From contig JABWAU010000029.1 of the NCBI GenBank assembly GCA_013360875.1, forward strand, positions 1 to 33,656: DNA of 33,656 nucleotides, given 5' to 3'. Positions 30,558 through 33,656 of the stretch are shown here, one piece after another; the first letter of the stretch is position 1; each line of letters begins with the position of its first letter. Source of the DNA: Anaerolineales bacterium (GTDB lineage Bacteria > Chloroflexota > Anaerolineae > Anaerolineales > Villigracilaceae). The notes below the pieces were generated by a model. It saw only the letters and a program-made list of their open reading frames with translations, ran no database searches and was not told where the DNA came from. The position numbers and the translations under genes were made by a program.

Positions 30558-32255
30558 ATGATCTCGATCACAGTTTCGAATGCCACCCTCATACTTGGCG
30601 CGCACGTCATCTTCCGCGATCTGAGTTGGGAGATCCAGCACGACCAGAAGATCGGTCTCATCGGTCCCAACGGTGCGGGAAAATCGTCGCTGTTCAAGTT
30701 GATCGTGGGCGAACACGAACCCGAAAAAGGCGGGACGGTCATCCGCGCCAAAGGTGTGACCGTCGGATATTTGCCCCAGCACCCCGAATTCGAGCCAGAC
30801 CGAACCGCCATTTCACTTGCGCTGGAGGGAAATCCACGCATCGCGGAAATTGACTTGGAGTTGAAACGCCTCGAAAAGCGACTCGGCGACCCTGAGGTCT
30901 ACAACAACCCCAAGACCCTTGAACGCACACTGGATTCCCAGCACAAACTGCTGGAGGAGTTCGAGTCGCTGGGCGGGTTGAACTACGAATCGCGCGTCCG
31001 TGAGTTGCTGCGCGGACTGGGACTACCCGAATCGGACTTCGAGAAACCGGTCCGCGCGTTGAGCGGCGGACAGAAGAAACTGATCGGATTGGCGCGGCTG
31101 ATGCTGGCGCTTCCATCCGTGTTACTACTGGACGAACCGGACAACCACCTCGACATGCCGGGCAAGGAGTTTCTCGAGAAACTCATCAACGAGTATCCCG
31201 GCGCGGTCGTCATCATCTCGCACGACCGGTACATTCTCGACGCGGTCGCCACCCACATCGCCGAGATCGAAGACGGCAAAATTACGACCTTCACCGGCAA
31301 CTATACCGAGTTCATCGTGGACAAGGAGGAACGACTGGCGCGGCAGGAGGAACTGTATCAGGTCCAGCAGCGCGAGATCGGGCGGCTCGAGATGGCGCTG
31401 ACACGCTACAAACAATGGGTTGTCTTCAACGACAAGTTTGCGACGCGCATCCACAACATGGAGGCGCGCATCGAACGCATTGAAAAGATCGAGCGTCCCG
31501 TGCTCGAACGCCGCAAAATGGACCTGTCGCTCAACGGCTGGCGCGGGTCGAACCAGGTGCTGGAGTTTGTGAGGGTGAGTAAATCGTTTCCTCAGCCCGC
31601 TTCGACTGCGGTCGCTTCGCTCCCTCCGCTCAGCGCGATAAACGTTTTGAACAACCTCAACTTCCTCATCCGTCATGGCGAGCGGGTGGGATTGATCGGC
31701 GCGAACGGAGCGGGAAAGTCCGTGTTGCTGCGGATGATTTTGGGAAAGGAGCAGCCTACGAGCGGCGAGATCAAACTTGGTCCGAGCGTGAGGGTCGGGT
31801 ATTACGCGCAGGAACATGAAACGCTGGATTTCGACCAGACCGTGATGGACGCGGTTCGACACGCAGGGAAGATGAGCGAGTCGAACGCGGTCTCATTCCT
31901 CATCCGTTATCTGTTCACATATCAACAAGTGACTCAAAAGGTCGGGGCGCTTTCAGGCGGTGAACGGAGCCGTTTGCAACTGGCGTTGCTTGTTTTATCC
32001 GGCGCGAACTTCTTATTGCTCGATGAACCAACGAACAATCTCGACATCGCCTCTGCGGAAGCGCTGGAGAACGCCCTCGAAGAATTCAACGGGACTGTTC
32101 TCGTCATTTCGCATGACCGGTATTTTCTCGATAGAACCGTGGACCGCATCTTCGAGTTGAAGGATTCGCAAATCACCGAATACATCGGCGGGTATAGCGA
32201 GTACGCGGCTAAGGCTGGGATCAATTCCCTCGAAGCGAATCAGGCAAAGGCGTGA
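30558..32255 (+). CDS. ABC-F family ATPase (Uup/EttA-like)
   Basis: This 565-residue soluble protein has two fused ABC ATPase domains and no membrane segments; ABC-F proteins act on the ribosome. Domain 1: Walker A GPNGAGKSS, signature LSGGQKKL, Walker B VLLLDEPDNHLD (D in place of the usual T). Linker helices (ERLARQEELYQVQQREIGRLEMALTRYKQW) follow. Domain 2: Walker A GANGAGKS, signature LSGGERSRL, Walker B FLLLDEPTNNLD, switch His in VISHDRYFLD. Between the first strand of domain 2 (EFVRVSKSF) and VLNNLNFLIRHGERV lies an extra ~18 residues, PQPASTAVASLPPLSAIN, encoded by a palindromic repeat. GGAG six bases upstream marks the start. Confidence 0.92.
   Translation: MISITVSNATLILGAHVIFRDLSWEIQHDQKIGLIGPNGAGKSSLFKLIVGEHEPEKGGTVIRAKGVTVGYLPQHPEFEPDRTAISLALEGNPRIAEIDLELKRLEKRLGDPEVYNNPKTLERTLDSQHKLLEEFESLGGLNYESRVRELLRGLGLPESDFEKPVRALSGGQKKLIGLARLMLALPSVLLLDEPDNHLDMPGKEFLEKLINEYPGAVVIISHDRYILDAVATHIAEIEDGKITTFTGNYTEFIVDKEERLARQEELYQVQQREIGRLEMALTRYKQWVVFNDKFATRIHNMEARIERIEKIERPVLERRKMDLSLNGWRGSNQVLEFVRVSKSFPQPASTAVASLPPLSAINVLNNLNFLIRHGERVGLIGANGAGKSVLLRMILGKEQPTSGEIKLGPSVRVGYYAQEHETLDFDQTVMDAVRHAGKMSESNAVSFLIRYLFTYQQVTQKVGALSGGERSRLQLALLVLSGANFLLLDEPTNNLDIASAEALENALEEFNGTVLVISHDRYFLDRTVDRIFELKDSQITEYIGGYSEYAAKAGINSLEANQAKA
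31590..31635. repeat. palindromic repeat inside the ABC-F coding sequence
   Basis: Read on the minus strand it contains CTGAGCGGAG and CGCAGTCGAAG, the same parts found in the intergenic repeat at 30213-30246. It is read through in frame as about residues 345-361 of the ABC-F protein. Confidence 0.6.
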
Positions 32256-32271
32256 AAAGAGCCGTTTTCGG

Positions 32272-32300
32272 ACTTCTGAAGTCTCGGAGACTTCCGAAGT
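32272..32300. repeat. dispersed palindrome between ABC-F and LysM genes
   Basis: ACTTCTGAAGT and ACTTCCGAAGT pair with one central mismatch around CTCGGAG. The arrangement mirrors the terminator at 16370. No T-run follows on the plus strand. It lies just upstream of the -10 element for the next gene. Confidence 0.65.
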
Positions 32301-32309
32301 CTGCAATGG

Positions 32310-32315
32310 TATAAT
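32310..32315 (+). promoter_or_regulatory. TATAAT -10 element, near-leaderless start
   Basis: A perfect TATAAT ends ten bases before ATG 32326, with no ribosome site between. The region where a -35 would lie is occupied by the palindrome. Confidence 0.55.
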
Positions 32316-32325
32316 TCCCGCCCGT

Positions 32326-33492
32326 ATGATTCAAGAACCTTCGTCCACACAAAAAACAAAGGTCTGCCCCACGTGCGGGACGCGATTGAGCGAGAGCGCT
32401 ACGCGATGTCTCGTGTGCGGGACGGAATTGACCGCGAAAGCCACGCCAAAATCGAAAAAAATCGAAACCGGGATGCAGGCAAGCCGTATGCCGGAAATCA
32501 CGCTCAGCCTGCCGGCTGCGCTCGGCGCGCTGGTCATCATCCTGCTCATCGGCGCGGCGGCGGTGTATTTCGGTTTGAGTTCCGGGATTGCGGGCGCCTC
32601 AATCACGACCCCCACCGCTGAGGGAACGGCAACCGCCACCCCGACCATCACCCCGACTCCCACAGAGACGCTGCCGCCGACACCCATTCCAACAGAGACG
32701 CCATTGCCGCCGTTCGATTACACGGTGCGCGCCAACGATACCTGCGGTGGGATCGCGGTTGCGTTCGGCGTTTCAGTGCAAAGCATCATCATCCTGAACA
32801 ACCTGCCCACCACCTGCATCATCTCCGCGGGACAAACGTTGAAGATCCCCTATCCAACGCCGACTCCCGCGCCGCCGCCGACCGATATCCCAAACGAAGC
32901 CACGCAGACCGCGCAGGCTTGCGAAAAGATCTCCTATACGGTGCAGGCGAACGATACGCTTTCGAGCATCGCGGCAAACTACAACGTCCCGCAGGAGGCG
33001 ATCAAGTTCTACAACGGACTTTCCACGGATAACGTTTTCGTGGGGGTGCCGATCATCATCCCGTTGTGCGAACGATTCGCCACGCCGGGACCGACTCCCA
33101 CTGCGACGCTTCCGCCTCCCTACCAAGCCCCGAACCTGCTCCTGCCTGCAGATGGCGCCGCCTTCACCCTGGCAAACGACGTGGTGACGTTGCAGTGGGC
33201 GACCATCGGCACGCTGCGCGAAAACGAGCGTTACCAGGTCACGATCGAAGACGTGACCTCGGGTCAGGGACGGCGCATTACGGATTACGTGACCGATACG
33301 AAGTACATCGTCCCCACCTCGTTCCGCCCGAACGATAACCTGGCGCACGTCATCCGCTGGTGGGTCACCACCGTCCGCCAGAACGGCGTGGACGAGCAGG
33401 GACAGCCGATCTGGGTTTCCGCCGGGGCGATCAGCGAGAAGCGCGTCTTTTCGTGGGTCGGCGTGGCGGTGCAAAGCACGCCCAATCCGTAG
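32326..33492 (+). CDS. zinc-ribbon, single-helix membrane protein with two LysM domains
   Basis: This 388-residue protein has a cytoplasmic N-terminal zinc ribbon (Cys14, Cys17, Cys28, Cys31 in CPTCG and CLVCG). One membrane helix follows at about 62-84 (LPAALGALVIILLIGAAAVYF), then a long Thr/Pro-rich linker. Two LysM domains, about 130-176 (YTVRANDTCGGIAVAFGVSVQSI) and 205-250 (YTVQANDTLSSIAANYNVPQEAI), should bind peptidoglycan or chitin-like glycans outside. The C-terminal ~110 residues form an Ig-like domain (LLLPADGAAFTLANDVVTLQW). The topology joins an inner zinc-binding head to an outer wall-binding part. No catalytic residues seen. Single gene behind a near-leaderless promoter. Confidence 0.88.
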   Translation: MIQEPSSTQKTKVCPTCGTRLSESATRCLVCGTELTAKATPKSKKIETGMQASRMPEITLSLPAALGALVIILLIGAAAVYFGLSSGIAGASITTPTAEGTATATPTITPTPTETLPPTPIPTETPLPPFDYTVRANDTCGGIAVAFGVSVQSIIILNNLPTTCIISAGQTLKIPYPTPTPAPPPTDIPNEATQTAQACEKISYTVQANDTLSSIAANYNVPQEAIKFYNGLSTDNVFVGVPIIIPLCERFATPGPTPTATLPPPYQAPNLLLPADGAAFTLANDVVTLQWATIGTLRENERYQVTIEDVTSGQGRRITDYVTDTKYIVPTSFRPNDNLAHVIRWWVTTVRQNGVDEQGQPIWVSAGAISEKRVFSWVGVAVQSTPNP

Positions 33493-33561
33493 GCAAACGA
33501 GAGAGCGTAAGGAAATGCACCGCCATATCTGGAAAGTGGAAGGATGTGGCGGTTCTTCATT

Positions 33562-33656
33562 ATCAGTAGATCACGAAAATCCTGCGTAGGTCTGCGCTCT
33601 CTAGCGCAAACCTGTCGTTAGAGAACGCCAAGTACGCGCTTTCGTGAAGTACTGAT
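33562..33656. repeat. structured dispersed repeat, copy 2
   Basis: The outer arms ATCAGTAGATCACGAAA and ATCAGTACTTCACGAAA (right end, reversed) match at 15 of 17 positions. Inside, GCGTA pairs with TACGC around two hairpins: GTCTGCGC-TCTCTA-GCGCAAAC and TGTCGTT-AGAG-AACGCCA. Stem sequences differ from copy 1, but loops TCTCTA and AGAG are kept. The loop-2 region contains TAGAGA, the exact complement of loop 1. The element ends on the last base of the window, which fits a contig break at a repeat. Confidence 0.8.

Noticed and set aside
1-33656. CRISPR array or defence island
   Set aside because: No regularly spaced direct repeats, cas genes or recognised defence genes were seen; the repeats present are dispersed palindromes.

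Overview
The window looks like chromosomal DNA of a Chloroflexota bacterium of the Anaerolineae/Anaerolineales type. This is inferred from protein style: lipoproteins with proline/threonine-rich linkers, a zinc-ribbon/LysM protein, a soluble dolichol-phosphate-mannose-synthase-like glycosyltransferase, a Roadblock/V4R/response-regulator cluster, moderately high GC, and many short palindromic repeats between genes. No 16S gene or marker set is present, so the assignment is provisional.

Layout. 1-1.3 kb: two minus-strand secreted electron-carrier lipoproteins, a c-type cytochrome cut by the window edge and a blue-copper cupredoxin. 1.3-4.5 kb: an inverted-repeat element, a wrecked cation-transporter gene, a membrane class III nucleotide cyclase, an eroded nucleotidyltransferase and a GNAT-like gene. 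4.5-6.6 kb: a G5/3D-type cell-wall lipoprotein and rsmA. 6.65-9.3 kb: a minus-strand operon (Roadblock, V4R, response regulator with degenerate GGDEF, glycosyltransferase) behind a near-consensus promoter. 9.5-10.8 kb: an L,D-transpeptidase and tRNA-Asp. 10.8-13.9 kb: a decayed, more AT-rich stretch, then a MASE1-only membrane protein, an AllH-like protein and a fdrA fragment. 13.9-19.5 kb: housekeeping and accessory genes (HExxH protease, pirin, Nudix, methyltransferase, YbaK, PTP-like). 19.5-22.9 kb: a three-gene tyrosine/homogentisate degradation operon (HPPD, FAH-family, HGD). 22.9-28.1 kb: HD-GYP phosphodiesterase, class C serine hydrolase, a secreted LVIVD/PA-domain protein with a long structured leader, and an SH3-like lipoprotein. 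28.1-33.7 kb: bipA (minus), a repeat-rich intergenic region, an ABC-F ATPase carrying an in-frame repeat, and a zinc-ribbon/LysM protein.

The clearest coherent pathway is catabolism of 4-hydroxyphenylpyruvate through homogentisate. The clearest signalling module is the Roadblock-V4R-receiver operon. The most unusual signal is not protein coding. It is a family of about 57-95 bp structured repeats with three copies here. Each has an outer GCGTA/TACGC stem and inner hairpins whose stems differ between copies while the loop TCTCTA (or its complement) is mostly kept. Other dispersed palindromes form terminators, sit inside operons, and in one case appear to have entered a reading frame. Several gene remnants show that the accessory parts of this window are actively eroding.
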